Counted from the stretch's first letter, positions 1 to 14,379 are shown. The stretch is 64,000 nt of DNA from Phalacrocorax aristotelis (GCF_949628215.1 NC_134277.1:310001-374000), one strand, 5' to 3'. Numbers and translations: made by a program. Notes: a model not told the origin generated them from the sequence alone.

Positions 1-3000
1 AGAAGGCAAGTGCTGATAAGCGCCCTTCACCGAAACAGGATGATTCTTCCCCCAAAAGTCCTGATGCCAAACCTTCCAGTTAAGAACAAATACAAATATA
101 TATTCGGATTAAGAGCTGTAAGAGTGAGGGAGCCACGGCCATGTGCAGAACCAGCAGGCTTCCTCCTCACCTCAGTGCAATTTTATATTTCACCTGAGCA
201 TTTGCAGTGAGCAACTCGACGAAGGATTGCCAAAGGAAAAGGCAAAGATGCTGCAAACTCGTCCGAGGTCTCTGGGGAGACCCACAAATGTGAGCACACG
301 ACCCAGGAGATGTCTGGGAAAAACAGGTCTTTGTGGTTCCCAAACCATCGAGTGCTGGGTTTGGAAAAACATGGGAGCCAACACAAGCCCAGCCGGCGGC
401 AGCGTGCACACACGGGCTCCCAGCTATAGAGGGAGCATCACCACCATCCTTCTGCCGCGGCACGGGGCGGACAGCCCCGGAACGCTGCACGCCCAGGGGC
501 TGTCGTGGCAGAGCCGACCCACGGTAGGTCCCCACCAAGCTCCACACCGGCCCACCCGACGGCCAAATGACCGGGAGCATGCACGGACTTCTCCAATTCT
601 GAGTTTACCAGCTCAAATGGATGTTTTGAAGCGGGCAGATCCAACGCTTGGGATTCACAGCATTGTTAAATGCCCGTCTGGAGGGGGAAGGCAGAGCTCC
701 TCGTGGCCTCGCTGGCTGCCCGGCCACGCAGCTCCGATGCCCCACGCATGCTCGGCTCAAGCTTCCCTGTCCCACGGCAGCGATGCCCTCTGCTTCCCAC
801 CCCTCAGGCAGCCACACCTTGGCTTCCCTGATTCTCACAGGAAAGAAGCAGCACTGTACAATCTGCAGAGGCAGAAAAGATGCTTCGAAAGGAGAATTAC
901 TTAAATATAAACCCAGTGTTCCTGCTCAGAAAAGCATGGAGTCCTTTGCAACCTCAAAGAGCAGCAGCACCCTGCAAACTCAGCTCCGTCTCCTGCCGCC
1001 ATCCACTGCAGGACCTTGCCTTGGAAACCACCGACAAGAACTGCTGCAAACCCTTCACCTGAACCGCCCGAGCCTTGCCATAGGATATCATATTCTGGGG
1101 GGGCGTGTGGGGAGTGCCACCACCACGTCACCTACTCCCAGCAACATCCCTCCCCGCACAGCAGCTGATGCACCGGGTTCAAACGCACACATGGGACCTG
1201 CTCCCACCTGGCAGCTTCAGCCTCTCATGTTGCTTTTCTCAATGTAGACGAGCGTGAAAGACCAACAGGAACAAGAGAGATCAAAGCAGGACCAGAAGAA
1301 TTTGAAACCATTGTACTAGGACGGGAAAGTGGGATGGAAAAGCTCCTGGTTGAATAGTATTCACCAAATCCCAGCGTGAGCCAGGCACTGCAAGGACGTT
1401 GGGGACAGCCCGGCCCTGAAAACGTCCCTTGGACCAGGGAGACAAAAATAGAGCGAGTTTATAGGACAAAAGGGGTAGAAAACACAGCTACATGACGCTC
1501 GTGAAACAGCTCTGCAGGACCAGTCCTGCCAAACACTGCAGGTTTTAGGGGCAGCATCCCTCCCTTCAGCTGGGCTCCCGAGATGGAGCATCACCCTGTG
1601 CTGTGCAACCCCGCTGGCTCCTGCCGAGGGGCCGGGATACCGTTCCCGGCTCCAGAAAGAAGAAAATCCTGAAAGAAGCAGGTCTCTCTGCCAAGATAAG
1701 AGTGTGGGGCTCAACACTGGCTCCGCCACCCCGACTACAAGGGTGTCTGACCCCAAACCTTGGCCACCGCTGCATAAAGATCTCATTCCACCAGCATCTT
1801 TTAGGAGTCAAAAGCAGAGAGGTACAGAAAACTGCCGCCGGGGTCAGGGCTGGACCGCAGCAGCCCCACCGGACGCTTCCCCCTCCACCAGCCGGGGTCT
1901 GACGGCTCCGGCTTGGTTCAGCTCTCTACGTTGAGGCTGCCGGATCCAGCCCAATTCGTACAGAGCAAAACGGGAGAAACTCTCGCTTTTCCTTCAGGGA
2001 TTCAGGCAGCCTCCATAGGGCTGGGAGGGATTCCCCACCATCCCGTGCACCCAATCCCCGTGGCAGAGCCACAGGCTCTCCTTGAAGGAGGATTTGGGGA
2101 GCCCAAATCCAAGGCGGAGGCGTCACCCGGCGTGATGCAACGCGGAACAACAGCTTCTGCATTTCTGCAAGACGATCTAAAACCAGCACCCACCTCGTTC
2201 TCCATCGAAGTACCCGGCTACGGAGAGCAAAACCAAACCGTGCTGGCACGGAGCCTTTGGTGGCTCACCAAAATCACCTCCCTGGGGTGGGGAAGAGAAG
2301 CTGCTACCCTCGTCTCGGGGGCTGCCAACGCTCAGGGCCCGTGCCGAAGGGCTGGCAGACCGAGAGCTTTCATTCGCCTGCCGGCTCGCGGCCAGGAAGT
2401 GCAATAACCACAGTTTCCTTCTGTTACACGCAGCAAGAGTGACAAAATAAAGTTGTCGGTTGAGAAACACCAAGGTCTGGCAGCAACAGGGCCGGGCGCG
2501 AGGCAAGGCAAGGCGCAGAAGCCCATTTTTGCAAAGCTCGATCCCATTCCTGGCTCCCAGCCATGTGGTCCCGCCTCCTGCACCCCTAAACCCCTAGAAA
2601 CTCCCCAACAGCCTCTGCTGCTACAGGCTGGACTCGCACCCGGCTACACCCGGGATGGAAATACCCAGAGCCCACAGGAGTCTTTAATCCCAGTTTCTCC
2701 TCCAAGTTTCCAAGCTACTTTGTGCTCTGAGGTCCAACAACAGCCACTGAGCCCAAGGGCTGTAAAGCTTATTTTTTTAGAGCCCGTGTTTTGAGTCCTT
2801 AAGTTTCTTGCTCGCATTAGAAAAGCAAAGCTTGGAAGTGAGGTTAAGAGCTCCCTGCCCGAGCCAAGGCCTCCCAGGAGGCACTTTGGGAAAGCGCAAA
2901 CTGTTCAAGCGAGACTTGCTGGGCTCAAATGTGAGTCAGGCTCGGAGGATTAATGAAAACAAGTTGCTGATTTCACAGACGGAGAATCAAATTAAAAAGG

Positions 3001-3716
3001 CGAAGGCGGTGATTTCCCTGATGAAATTCACCCATTGAGCAGAGGCAAGAAGGTCGATTGGAGAAGGAGCACCCGAAGACCTGCTCTGCTGCCAGCTACC
3101 TGCAGCCACGCCGGTGCTTGCACTGAGCAGATTCCCATCTTAGGAATCTCCGGCAGGCTGCCTAGTTAGTAGGTCTGGGAAAGAATTCCATTTCTCCTTA
3201 AAGCCCACAAAATAAGTTTGTTTTCTCCCCCCCACCCCACCTCCTTGCCCAGAACTGCAATCCCTGAAGGTGATTTCCCAGCCCACCTCCCTGTGGATCC
3301 ATCCGGTCCGGAGGCATCTCCTGCCGCAGGACAGTTTGTAAAAGCCACCGGGAAGGGGAGCGGGGCTCAGCCCAAACAACAGAGCTTGTGTGGAAAGGAC
3401 GGGTCCTTCCCCGCGCAGGGGGAGCGGACGGACACAGGCAGCACAGCGCCGGCAAGAGCTGCCACGAGCTCATTCCCACACCGTTTGCTTCTCAAATGCA
3501 TTTATGTCTTCAAAGTCAGGAGAAGAGGCAGGGAAGGCATTACATGAACACCTTGTGCCAGCCATCACTCGGCGTTTCACAGAGGGCTGCAGGTGCCGGC
3601 AGAGGACGGCCAAGGTGGGCACTCCTTGGAGCCTCCTGCTGCTGATGGCTCCGAAGCTGTGGTGGTGCAGCCCCGCGGGCCACTCTGAGGTCCCAGGATA
3701 AGCCCTGCAGGGCTGT

Positions 3717-4130
3717 TACCTTGGTCGTAACGACTTGAGCACGAATTGTGGCCAGAAAGTAAAATATCGACCAAAGCCAATCGTCTCGATCCTATAACTA
3801 ACGATCCAAGAGGGAGACCTTAGGAACTCTCGAGTCTTTAACTAAGTCGCTACGTTGATTGTAACAAATCCCATCAAACTGCTGTTTTAAATCGGCTGAT
3901 GCTTAAGCGCTGTTAAGAATTACACAACCTAACACTGACATCTACCTCAAAAATATTAATAAATCTTAAATTGCCAACCAAAGCCGCGTAACAAATCACA
4001 TTCCTGACAAATCGGTGTAGTTGGCAGTATCCACAGATCTGTATCTGCGACAGAAATTCAGGAGGAAAAGAGTCACTTCATCTACTTAACGAGGCATTTA
4101 AGACTTGGCTAATGGAGACGGAGCATCTCA
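3717..4130. other. AT-rich island, possibly an old LTR-retroelement fragment
   Basis: This 400-base block is much richer in A and T, and in isolated TAAC/TCGAT words, than its surroundings. Read on the minus strand it resembles in style (no alignment made) the AT-rich leader and LTR sequence of avian ERVL-type endogenous retroviruses. I see no LTR pair, primer site or coding remnant, so the assignment is weak. Confidence 0.25.
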
Positions 4131-4710
4131 GAGCTGGTTTTAACCCGCCAGGCCAGACTAACAGGGAAAGGCACACCATCGGGCAGGGGAGAGGGCTCTG
4201 GGACCTGCAGGTGGGCTTTGGCTGGGATTTTTTGGTTCACCCAACGTACTTCGCACATATTTGAACGAGGAACGCTGCTGAGGAACCAGGGTGGAGCGTG
4301 CCCCACCAGCATCCCCCCAAAACCCACCAGCGCCATGGCGTGCAGCTCTGGTGAGTGCCAGGGACCGGCTGCCACCAGGGACCGGCTGCCACCAGGCTCC
4401 AGGGACACTCCTGGCCATGGCGGATCCGGTGACCCGCATGGAAAAAGTCAACTCAGCTGAGCCGCTTGCTGCTGCTCCAGGGGCTGCAAATTCAACAGAA
4501 ACAGGACAAAGACTCAGGAAAAAGCCCAGGAGACCAGACTTAGCCCGGCACTAAGGCCCCCAGCCTAGGTTGGACAGAGCCACGAGCTGTCAGGAGAGAA
4601 ACAGAGACACGGCACAGTCCAGAGAACCCCTAGTCAACCTGAGCTTGCGTCTGGGTTGGGGTGATTTGTCCCTCTGATGCCATTTCTCCTGTCTGAGGCC
4701 AATAAAACAC

Positions 4711-5060
4711 ATAGAATCACAGAATCATTAAGGTCGGAAAACTCCTCGAGGATCATCAAGTCCAGCCCCAACCCAACACCCCCAGGCCTCCTAAACCACG
4801 GCCCCAGGTGCCACGTCTGCACGGTGTTTGAACCCCCCCAGGGACGGTGACTCCCCCACCTCTCTGGGCAGCCTGTGCCAACCCCTGACCCCTCTGGCAG
4901 GGAAGGCATTTCCCTCACACCCAACCTAAACCTCCCCTGGCGCAGCCTGAGGCCGTTCCCTCTCGTCCTGTCCCTGGTGCCTTGGGAGCAGAGACCAGCC
5001 CCCCCCTCACTCCAGCCCCTCTCAGGCAGCTGCAGAGAGCGAGAAGGGCTCCCTTCAGAG
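4711..5060 (-). mobile_element. CR1 LINE 3' fragment
   Basis: It starts ATAGAATCACAGAATCATTA (reverse complement of the CR1 end) and continues with the GTTTGAACCCCCCCAGGGAC block shared with four other copies here. Strongly 5'-truncated. Confidence 0.9.
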
Positions 5061-7611
5061 GTTCCACCAACCCCACCAGCTACGTTAGGACTTGCTCGCA
5101 ACTACCTGCCTCTCCATCACTGGGGACCAGCCAGCAGCGAGGTGTGAAGCTGAGATAGCAGAGGCAGCTCCCTGCAAGGGCTGGTACTGCTCGCAGCAGC
5201 AGAGCCCGGTGCTGTCCTGCTCTGCGGAAAGCCCTGGGCGCAGGAAGGACCAGGGGAGGTTGTTACGGCAGTACGAAGCTCAGGGAAGACAGCCTGATCC
5301 ATCCTCAAACCTTCAAGAAGCTGTTCGAGCAGGAGGCTCCCCTTGAAAGCTCTCGAGGTAACTGGGAGGCAAGGTAGGAATTTGCAGCCTTATTGATACC
5401 CCCGTAAAGTGCTTGCAGCTCTCTGCGCTCCCCCTGCCTCTCACAACACAGGGACTTCAAAGACCCCTTTATTTGGTGCCCCAAATAAGTAGCCCCCCAC
5501 TCAGGTGGCAAGACCGGGGCTCTCGCAGCACGCCCCAGATGACCGAGGAGGTGCACCATCCCCTTGCTGCTGGGAAAAAATCGGGGTCCCCTGAATCATC
5601 ATCAGCACCCACTTCATCAGGGTTTGCTCACCCACGCCATGCGCCCCTGCAGCCCCCGGCCAGCAGCACACCCATCCCCAGCTCCTGCTGCGCTTCAGGA
5701 ATCCCAGGAAAGCCATTTCTGGGAAAAGGGAGGATTTATCCCTCACCTAGATTGTCATTACTTCGGCTGGAGCATTGGGGGGATTTGGGGAAAATTTCTG
5801 GGTGGACGTTTGCTGCTGAAGGCTGTCTGACAGCCCGAGGTTGGTGGCAGAGCCAGGAATTAAACCCTGATCAACCCACGGAGCAGACCAGAACCTTCTC
5901 CCATGCTTCAGAAGACCCTGTAAAACACACCTCCAGGACCACGAGCACACGGTTCATGTTAAGGTGTGGATCCGCCTCCGTGCTGCCGAGCAATGCCACG
6001 CCACGCCAGCTGCGCTTCACAGGGGACGAAGCTGCTTCTAGTGCAGAGCTTGGGCTGCTTTCACCCGGAGCCCAGCCGCTTGGATCCACCCAAATATCAA
6101 CGAGGTCTTGGACAGCCCCTTTAAATAGGTTCAACCCTTTGAGCTGAACACAAAGGAGAAAGAGCATCCCTCTCATTAGGAGAGGAAACAGCTCCTTAAT
6201 CCACTCGAGGGGATTATCTCAAATGCAAATTTGTAAGGCAGCTCTGCGTGGAGATTAAGGGAGACTGAGCTCCAAACGAGCTCCAAACAAGCTCCAAACA
6301 GCCACCCGGTGCCTGCTGGCCAGCATGCTGTGTGCCCCCCGGGACAGCCTGTGCCCCAAATCCAGTTACCCTGTTCCTAAAGGGACGCAGGGCACACTCG
6401 CTTAGGGTAAAGCCAGAGCGCTTTCCTAGAGAGCTGCCGGCAGCACCCCAGGACCAGGCTACGTCTCTGAGCGGATCAGAAAGCCAATGTTGAGCGTACC
6501 GACAACGCGAAGGCTGGGCTTGGCGGAGGAAGCATCTGCACAAAGGGAGCACGTGATACAGCAGCGGGTGAAACAATTAACGAAGCCCCAAGGGGCTCTG
6601 GGTCAGCTCCCTGCCGGCGGAGGAAACGAGGAAGCGAAGAAAAGGACCACAGAGGCGAGTGTGGAAGGACGAGAAGTCATGGGAGGTGCCTGTAATAACA
6701 AAATGTGAAACCAAGCAAGAAAACACACATTCAGTATGCTTAGAGAAGACTTGGATGTTAAGAAATAAACTCCAACCAGCCTCCAGCGTGGCAATGCCAC
6801 GGAAACACGGGCTCTGTGGGTTCGGCTTTGCCTGGGCATGGCTTGAGCCAGGGTCCGCAGCACCGGGCTCCATGGGCCGAGGGGTGACAAGGAAACGCAT
6901 GAATTCTGACCTGGGAAAGCCAGACACTGGGTATCCTCAAACCAAAGCTGCGAGTGCACAGCCCTGCCAAAAAAAGGGTTTATTATTTATATTTCTTAGC
7001 TGCACAGAAAAGCGCTGCAACACAAGCGGGACTGGGGGGCTGGTTCAGGGCTCAGCCCCACCAGGGAACCCAAGCAGAACGCAGAAAGTAGCCTGGTTTT
7101 ACACCAACCTTCACATTTGCTGCTCCTTCACGCCACCCCAACAGGAACACAAGCTCCAAACGCAAAGCCACAAACTGCAGCAGGTACATCCTGATGCCTA
7201 GTGGAGGTTTATTTCCAGATGACTTCCTATTCCTCAACCAGGAGGAAGCTGTAACAGCCTTGTTTTGCTCTGCCTGACCGAGGCAGGTCCCCGTCCAGGT
7301 GGTGAATTACTCAGGGGCTCTCTCCAGCCCTTCAGCGCAATGCAAAGTCGCTCAGACAATAAAACACCGGCTCAACTCCCGACCTGGCAGCGATGGGATT
7401 ACAGCAGCAGCTGCTTAAAAACCGTATTAAATCCCAGCAAATACCTTGCTGCCTCGGGAACAGGCTGCAGACCTTTCACAGCCCTGGATCTCCCCACCCC
7501 TCCATCCTTTACAGCCAGGTCTGTGCAGTGGCACCATGTGTTTATGGGCAGAGAGGCTTGGCCAAGAGCACTAGAGGGAAGTAGAGGGTCAGCACCACGT
7601 CCCGTCAGGCT

Positions 7612-8088
7612 TTGAGCATCTCCAAGGATGGAGAACCTGCAGCCTCCAGGGCAGCCTGTCCAGTGTTTGACCATCTTCACGCTAAAGAAAGTTTATTATG
7701 CTTGAATACAAACCCCTGTGTTCCAGTTTGCACCTGTTGCCTCTTGTCCCAACACTGGGAAGAGCCTGGATCCTCCTTCTTTTCTTCACTCCCTCTACGA
7801 GGGGTTTATATACATTAATAAACCCCTGCCCGAGCCTCCTCTGCTCCAGGCTGAACAGCCCCAGTGCTCTCAGCCTTTCCTCAGACGAGAGATGCTCTAG
7901 GCCCTTCCCCATTTGCTGAACTCACTCCCGTATATCCCCTTCTCTTGTACTGGGAGCCCAGTGCTCCCAGGGGTCGCCTCCTGCCCGCAGGCAGCCCAGG
8001 GAGCTGGTGCTATCTCTGCCACGAGGACCTCTTGCTGGCTCACACCCACCTTGGTGCCCACCAAGACCTTCTCTGGTCCTGGACCAGA
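7612..8088 (-). mobile_element. old CR1 LINE 3' fragment (divergent family)
   Basis: It contains the CR1 landmarks CTCCAAGGATGGAGAACC, CTGTCCAGTGTTTGACC, TTGCCTCTTGTCCCAACACT and CTCTGCTCCAGGCTGAACAG in order, on the minus strand, with many small changes. It is older than the GC-rich copies. Confidence 0.8.
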
Positions 8089-11000
8089 ACAAGGCAAGAG
8101 GACTCAGGAGCAGCTACAGGTGTTCAGGTAGATGCGACCTTTGTTAGATCATCCTGTCCCTGTGATTAGGTTTATTTTGACTTGGCCAGTACTCAAGCTC
8201 TTCCCCAAAGCAGCCACCTACATATTTGAACTTGCAGGGGGATGGTCAAGGAGGAGATGGCTCCTGCCCTTGCTATGCAGAGGACTGAGCCGCTCAGGCG
8301 GCTGCCTTTGCCTGTCCCCTACAACCCAAACACCTGAGCACAAGCCAAAACCCACGCTCCACAGACAGCCCTGCCCCGATGCTGCAAAGCCAAGCAGTTT
8401 CCCAGTTGTTTGACTAGCAGCGGCGCCCAGCCCACTGCCGGCAGCCGCGGCCCTGAGCAAGAGCCCTGGGTTTCCGCGCAGGGATGCTAGGCTGTGTTTC
8501 AGTGCTGCCTAAGGAGCAGGACCCTCGCCACATTTAATTCTGCAGAGGTGGTTTCATTAAGGAATGCTATTTGGTGCTGGCACGCTCGGTAGGAAAACAG
8601 CTTTCCATCAGTGGGATGGTCCCCAACCCCCCAAGACCTCCAAACCCACCATTCGGACCCCACCGCTGCAAGGAAAAACATATGGAGAGCTCAGCAACTC
8701 CGCAGAAGCCACGGAGCTGGCTTGGGAACCCCCTCGAAGCTCCATATGGGATCTGGACTGAAAACCACCCATGGCACGTGTTCCCATTACGTGCCCCTTG
8801 CTGCTCCCTCCTCATCCCACTGCTGGGTTCGGAGCATCAACACCGCAGCACGCCGGCTGTCAACACCTTCCCAAAGCCCTTTTATTCCACTTTCTTCCAG
8901 TTTCTGGCAACGGGAAGCATTTGATGAAGCGGTACACTGGTGCCGGGGGACTTATTTGCATGGGAAGTGCAGCGAGATGAGGGTGTGTTGGCATTCGGTT
9001 TGAGAAACTCCAGACAGAGCAGCTCCGGGTTTCACCGCTGAACTTGGCACGCCCACGTCGCTGCAGCAGAGGCGCTTCGGTGCGGTCAGCCCCTCTCCTC
9101 CCCGCAGAGATAGCTGGATGTTAAAACGTTAAATCAAGGCATTATTTGAGGGTTTCCCTTCTGAAGCCAAGAGCTAAGAACAGCTTCAGCCTTTTATCAG
9201 CTTTAGGGAAACGCAACGGCGAGGATTTAAGAGGAGGGGAGGCTCTGGATAATGATGCCAGGAGTGGCGTCGAAAATTAATCAAGACCAAAGCTGTGGGC
9301 AGGCTGCCAAGGCTGGGAGCAGGAGGGCGTGCGCCGCAGGGCTGGATGTCACCCTCTGCTAGCTCCTGTCCCTCTGCAAAGCCACGGTCACGGCCGCAGA
9401 GCCTTCTCCCTGGGCACTGGGACGGCGCCGAAGCCAGATCTGCAACGCCTGCACTCAACCACGGTGCTCGGGCAAGGGAAAGTGCCCTCAGCTTCATCTC
9501 ACCGCACAGAGCTCTGCCAACGCCTGCCAGGGTGAGGCTGCTGGAGGAAGGGACCTTCGAAGCCCCTCCGCGGCCTCCCCCGTCGGCAGGAGGCTGGCCA
9601 GAACGGTGTTTCAGTCAGATGCTCAGCCACAGCTTTGCATGCGGAGTGAGAAACGACGTGTGGAAGGGTCCTCTGGAGATTTCCAAAGCGAGCAGAGAAC
9701 GCTCCGGCTTCAGAGCGTCGTCCAGGCAGCGAAGTCCCCGTTGCTGCTGCAGCATTCAGCATTTCGTGGGCAAGAACCCACCTACACCCAAACCAGACAC
9801 CAAAGCCCAGGGAACATCTAAGCAAGGAGGACGCGAAGGATGACCGGGGGACATGCAGCTCTTCCTACTTCTTGCTCAAGAGCCTTCTAATCCAGCTCTG
9901 CTCCTGGGACTGGCAGAGCTGGCGACGCTCAGGCTTTGCGTGGGGTTGCATCTGGGTTTCACGCAGCTTCTCCGGTGCAAGATCTTACTGCACGATGACC
10001 ACCAGAAAGGGCAGCTGTAGCAGCGTCCCCTCCTCTCCCTGAGGAGCTGAACACCTGAGACCACAACCCGACGTGCTGGGGGTCAGAGGAAGAGCGATAA
10101 AGCTCAGTTCCTTTGATGAGGAGGTTACAGACCTCTTGCAGCCTTGCCTGCGGAACGGATAACGCGCGACTCTTGCGTTTTAGCGCCAGGTAAAAATAGC
10201 TTTGTGCTCCCTAGGGCACGAAGGAGGGGTTTTGGTCGAGGTCACTGTCCCTCCTCACCCCGCCCTGCGGGCGGTTTTCTAGCTCCGTTTGTGCCACGTT
10301 AGTCATCCATCCCACTCCTAACCCCGGCAGCTCTCCTCCAACCCAGCCAGCACCCGGATCTCTCCAAGATCATTTTGCCCAGCTTGAAGGGAAGCCTCTG
10401 GAGGTGACCCTGCTGCCCTGCCCAGCTCCACGTGGCTCCACAAGACCTGGCTTCATCTCCACTGGGCTGAATTAGAGACAGGAACGAGGGGTCCCTGTGG
10501 GCCCTGGGACCTCTCACTCCTCCCCAGCTCCCGGCAGGCCGATGCAGAGCTGACACTCACCGGCTGTATCAGAGTGAAATAAATAAAAAACTCATGTTTC
10601 AGCCAGAAACGCTGTATTTGATTTCAAAGCCGCTCCTACAAACAAACATGTTATTAAACCTAAGCAACATAGAAATACCATTTTCCTAAAAACAGTGAGC
10701 TGGCGCCCAAGTCAGTCTCAAAAAGAAAACAAACAACGCAGCAGCTCAAGACTGAAGGCAATGGTTGCATAAAACCCGGTTTCAAAACAAGGCTCAGCTC
10801 CGTGTTTTCACGTTTCAGACTGCCTTGCCAGGCAGTCTCCCGGTCAAGGGAGCTAAGCCGGGCTCCAGCCTCCCCGACAGGATTTTCCTCTAAGGCAAGA
10901 GGAAAGGAATTTTTCCCGGCTATTTTTAGCAGAGCCTTGTTCCTCCTCATGATGAGATTCCTACCGCCCGGCTCAGCCCTCCGGCCACGGCTTTCATCTC

Positions 11001-11180
11001 CGGGTGCGCAGCGGAGCGAGGCTGAGCTGACGCATCGGCTGAGCAAGAGGCCGGAGGCAGAGGCATGCGGGAGGCTTGCCTTGACTCAGCTTCGCAGTTT
11101 GCAGTGGATCCTCAAAGCAAGAGGGAGGGGAAGGCATCCAGACAGCCTCCAATTAAATCCTCCTCCTCTAAGAGCAGTAT

Positions 11181-12470
11181 CAGAGAATCATAGAATCGTT
11201 AAGGTTGGAAAAGACCCGTGGCATCATCGAGTCCAACCGCTAAGCTATCGCTGCCCAGTCCACCACTAAACCATCTCCTCAAGCACCACGTCTACCCTTC
11301 TTTTAAATACCTCCAGGGATGGCGACTCCCCCACCTCTCTGGGCAGCCTGTGCCAATGTTTGACAACCCTTTTGGTGAAGAAGTTTTTCCTAATACCCAA
11401 CCTAAACTTTCCCTGGTGCAGCTTGAGGCCGTTTCCTCTTATCCTATCGCTTGTTACTAAGGAGAAGAGTCCGACCCCCGCCTCGCTACAGCCTCCTCTC
11501 AGGCAGCTGCAGAGAGCGAGAAGGGCTCCCCTCAGCCCCCTCTTCTCCAGGCTAAACCCCCCCAGCTCCCCCAGCCGCCCCCCAGCACACTTGTGCTCCA
11601 GACCCTGCCCCAGCCCCGCTGCCCTTCTCTGGACACGCTCCAGCCCCTCAAGGCCCTTCTTGTCCCGAGGGGCCCAACCCTGAGCCCAGCATTCGAGGTG
11701 GGGCCTCCCCAGGGCCGAGCACAGGGGCCCCATCCCTGCCCGGCTCCTGCTGGCCACACCAGGGCTGACACAAGCCCGGGGGCTGGTGGCCTCCTTGGCC
11801 ACCCGGGCACTGCTGGCTCATGCCCAGCCGGCTGTCAGCCAGCACCCCCAGGGCCTTCTCCGCCGGGCACTTCCCAGCCCCTCTGCCCCAGGGCTGGGGC
11901 GCTGCCTGGGGTTGGTGTGACCCGAGGGCAGGACCCGGCACTTGGCCGTGTTAAACCTCACCCAGTTGGCCTCAGGCCATCGATGCAGCCTGTGCAGGTC
12001 CCTCTGCAGAGCCTCCCTGCCCTCCAGCAGGTCGACACTCCCGCCCAGGTTGGTGTCACCTGCAAACTCACTGAGGGCGCCCTCGATCCCCTCACCCAGA
12101 TCATCAATGAAGATACTGAACAGGACCGGCCCCAACACTGAGCCCTGGGGAACACCACGCGTGACCGGCTGCCAACTGGATGTGACTCCGTTCACCACCA
12201 CTCTCTGGGCTCGGCCGTCCAGCCAGTGTTTAACCCAGTGCAGAGTGCACTTGTCCAAGCCGTGAGCAGCCAGCTTCTCCAGGAGAATGCTGAGGGAGAC
12301 GGTGTCAAAGGCCTTACTAAAGTCCAAGTAGACAACGTCCGCAGCCTTCCCCTCATCCACTAAGCAGGTCACCTTAACATAGGAGGAGACTAGGTTAGTA
12401 AGACATGACCTCCCTTTCATAAACCCATGCTGGCTGAGCCCAATCCCCTGGTTGTACTTCCTAAGCTAGG
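11181..12470 (-). mobile_element. CR1 LINE, longest copy in the window, with reverse-transcriptase remnant
   Basis: The 3' end is at 11,181 and the copy extends about 1.3 kb into the reverse-transcriptase region. The minus-strand reading frame 11,818-12,420 (200 codons) shows [25 protein letters not shown] and FAGDTNLGG. The usual catalytic A-D-D is A-G-D, so the first Asp is lost. The copy lacks the endonuclease and the N-terminal part and is inactive. Confidence 0.92.
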
Positions 12471-14379
12471 CTTTAGCCCAGGCTGTTCTGTATCGCAGTA
12501 CAAGAAGCTCGGTATCTCATGAAATAACAGCTCATGGGCTTGATTTAATCTCTTGCTGCCTCCCTTCCTGATTTCAGGAATCCACGTCTGCAGGACTGGA
12601 CAGAATTTAAGCCCAGCTTAATTTCTAAGCTAAATTTAAGCCCTGTGGACAAGAGATGAAAAACCAATACCTCCTTGCCCAGGTGATCCAGACCCGGCAT
12701 GTCCTCACTGCCTCTCCTGCTCTGATGTACATTGATATGGAGGGGTCGTAGAGGTGGAAAACAGCCTTCTGCTGGCACCGGCAGCACCTAGACACCGCCG
12801 GCACAGCGCCAGCAGCGGCTATGCCCTTCATATTTATCATTTACTGATATTTGTGGGGGAAAAGGGTGGCAAGGTCAGCTTATTTGCAGCCTTATCAGCA
12901 CCAGGAGCACACTTGGGAGGGAGAGTTACCGTTTTCCACAGTTTCCAGGGGATCCTGCCAAAATTCAGAGATCAAAAAGGTGCTGGAGCACAGAAAGCAA
13001 GAAAAGCGGAGTTTTAACACGAGAAAGCGCTGGGGCTGCCTGGCCACAGGCAAGCCTGTTCAGTCCAGCTACAAAACCGCCTTTTCCATTTCTGACTGGG
13101 AAAGGGAAACACGAGCTTACCAGCTTCCCTGGCTCCAGCCGATTCCTCGGGACGACGTCCTCCCCTTTCCCGGAGGAATACCCATTGCACACAGGTAAGC
13201 ACAGAGAAGTGAGGTGAGGAGGAAGGCAGCTCACTTGCCCTGTTCTCCTCTCCCTATTTCCCCAGTTTTTAGCTGCACATTAACACAGGCCACTAGATTA
13301 CTTCAGTTCACAAGTTAAGCCCCTTCTACTCAATATTATTAGCATCAGCTGCTTGCAAGAGAAATGTTTATTTGTGCCAAGAAGGGAACCTTTCAATCTA
13401 GTACCCTATTTACCAGCAAGACGCAGAGGAGGGACCCTCAATTTGCCTGGCATGTTTCTATCCGAGGTATCAGAACTGAAGGATTTAACACTCACCTTCT
13501 TTCTGAGCTTAAATGTTTGCTTCATATCCCGAAGCTTTTTCCTGTCCAAAACTAAACCTTCAAGGTTTTATCCCTAAGTCCGGCTTCTAGAGTCACGCTG
13601 AAGCTAGAGCTTCACGCAAACAAACCCCCAAGGAAGAAGCTGCCGTAAGTCCATCCCCAAAGCACCCAAAGACTCGGGGATTTTCCAGCATCAGAAGCAG
13701 CTCCAGGAGGTCTCTTCCAGCTCCAACTGTTTCTGTGCCTCCCTCAGCTGTGCCAATCCAGCCCGTCACGCAGCCGCCCAGTGAACGAGGTCGTGGAAGC
13801 AGCCAGGAGCAATGCAGCCAGTTTAATTTGCGTAATTAAATGGTGCCCAAGGAACTGAGCCCCCCGAGCACCCAGCTCTGCGCAGGTCGCTCCCAAGCAG
13901 AGCTGGGCCCGTTCCTCCCCAACGAGCCTCTGCTCCTGCTCAGCGCCAGCATCGTCCCAGCTCCCACGAGCACCGTGCGGGTTTGTGGTCTGCGGTGGGC
14001 CTGGCCAGAGCAGTGCCATTACTCACCATCCTTCGCCCACGTAAATGGCTCTTGCAGAGACCTGTCAGTGTCAGCGACGCTTCGGCACAACCCACCCCCC
14101 CAAGACCATGCGTGTCATCCCGGTGGTCCCAGGACCGCGCCAGCTGCAAGGATGATTTTTAAGGATGGGATGAGCGTATTCCCCAGCCCAGCTGCCTCTT
14201 CAAGCCTCAGAAGCAGAGGTGAAGGTCACCCACGCAGAAGAGATCAATACCAAAGGTCCAGGAGGTGGGAGGCCACCTCGGGGAGGTCAGGCAGCAGAAC
14301 ATGGGCAAACAGACCTACCAGGAGGCAGCCACAGAAAAGGTGTAGCTCTGGCATGCTGGTGTTTTTCATTTGAGGTCTC

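Noticed and set aside
143-904. 253-codon open frame near the left edge
   Set aside because: Low similarity to anything I know, no promoter or splice context, and overlapping open frames on the other strand; expected by chance in GC-rich DNA.
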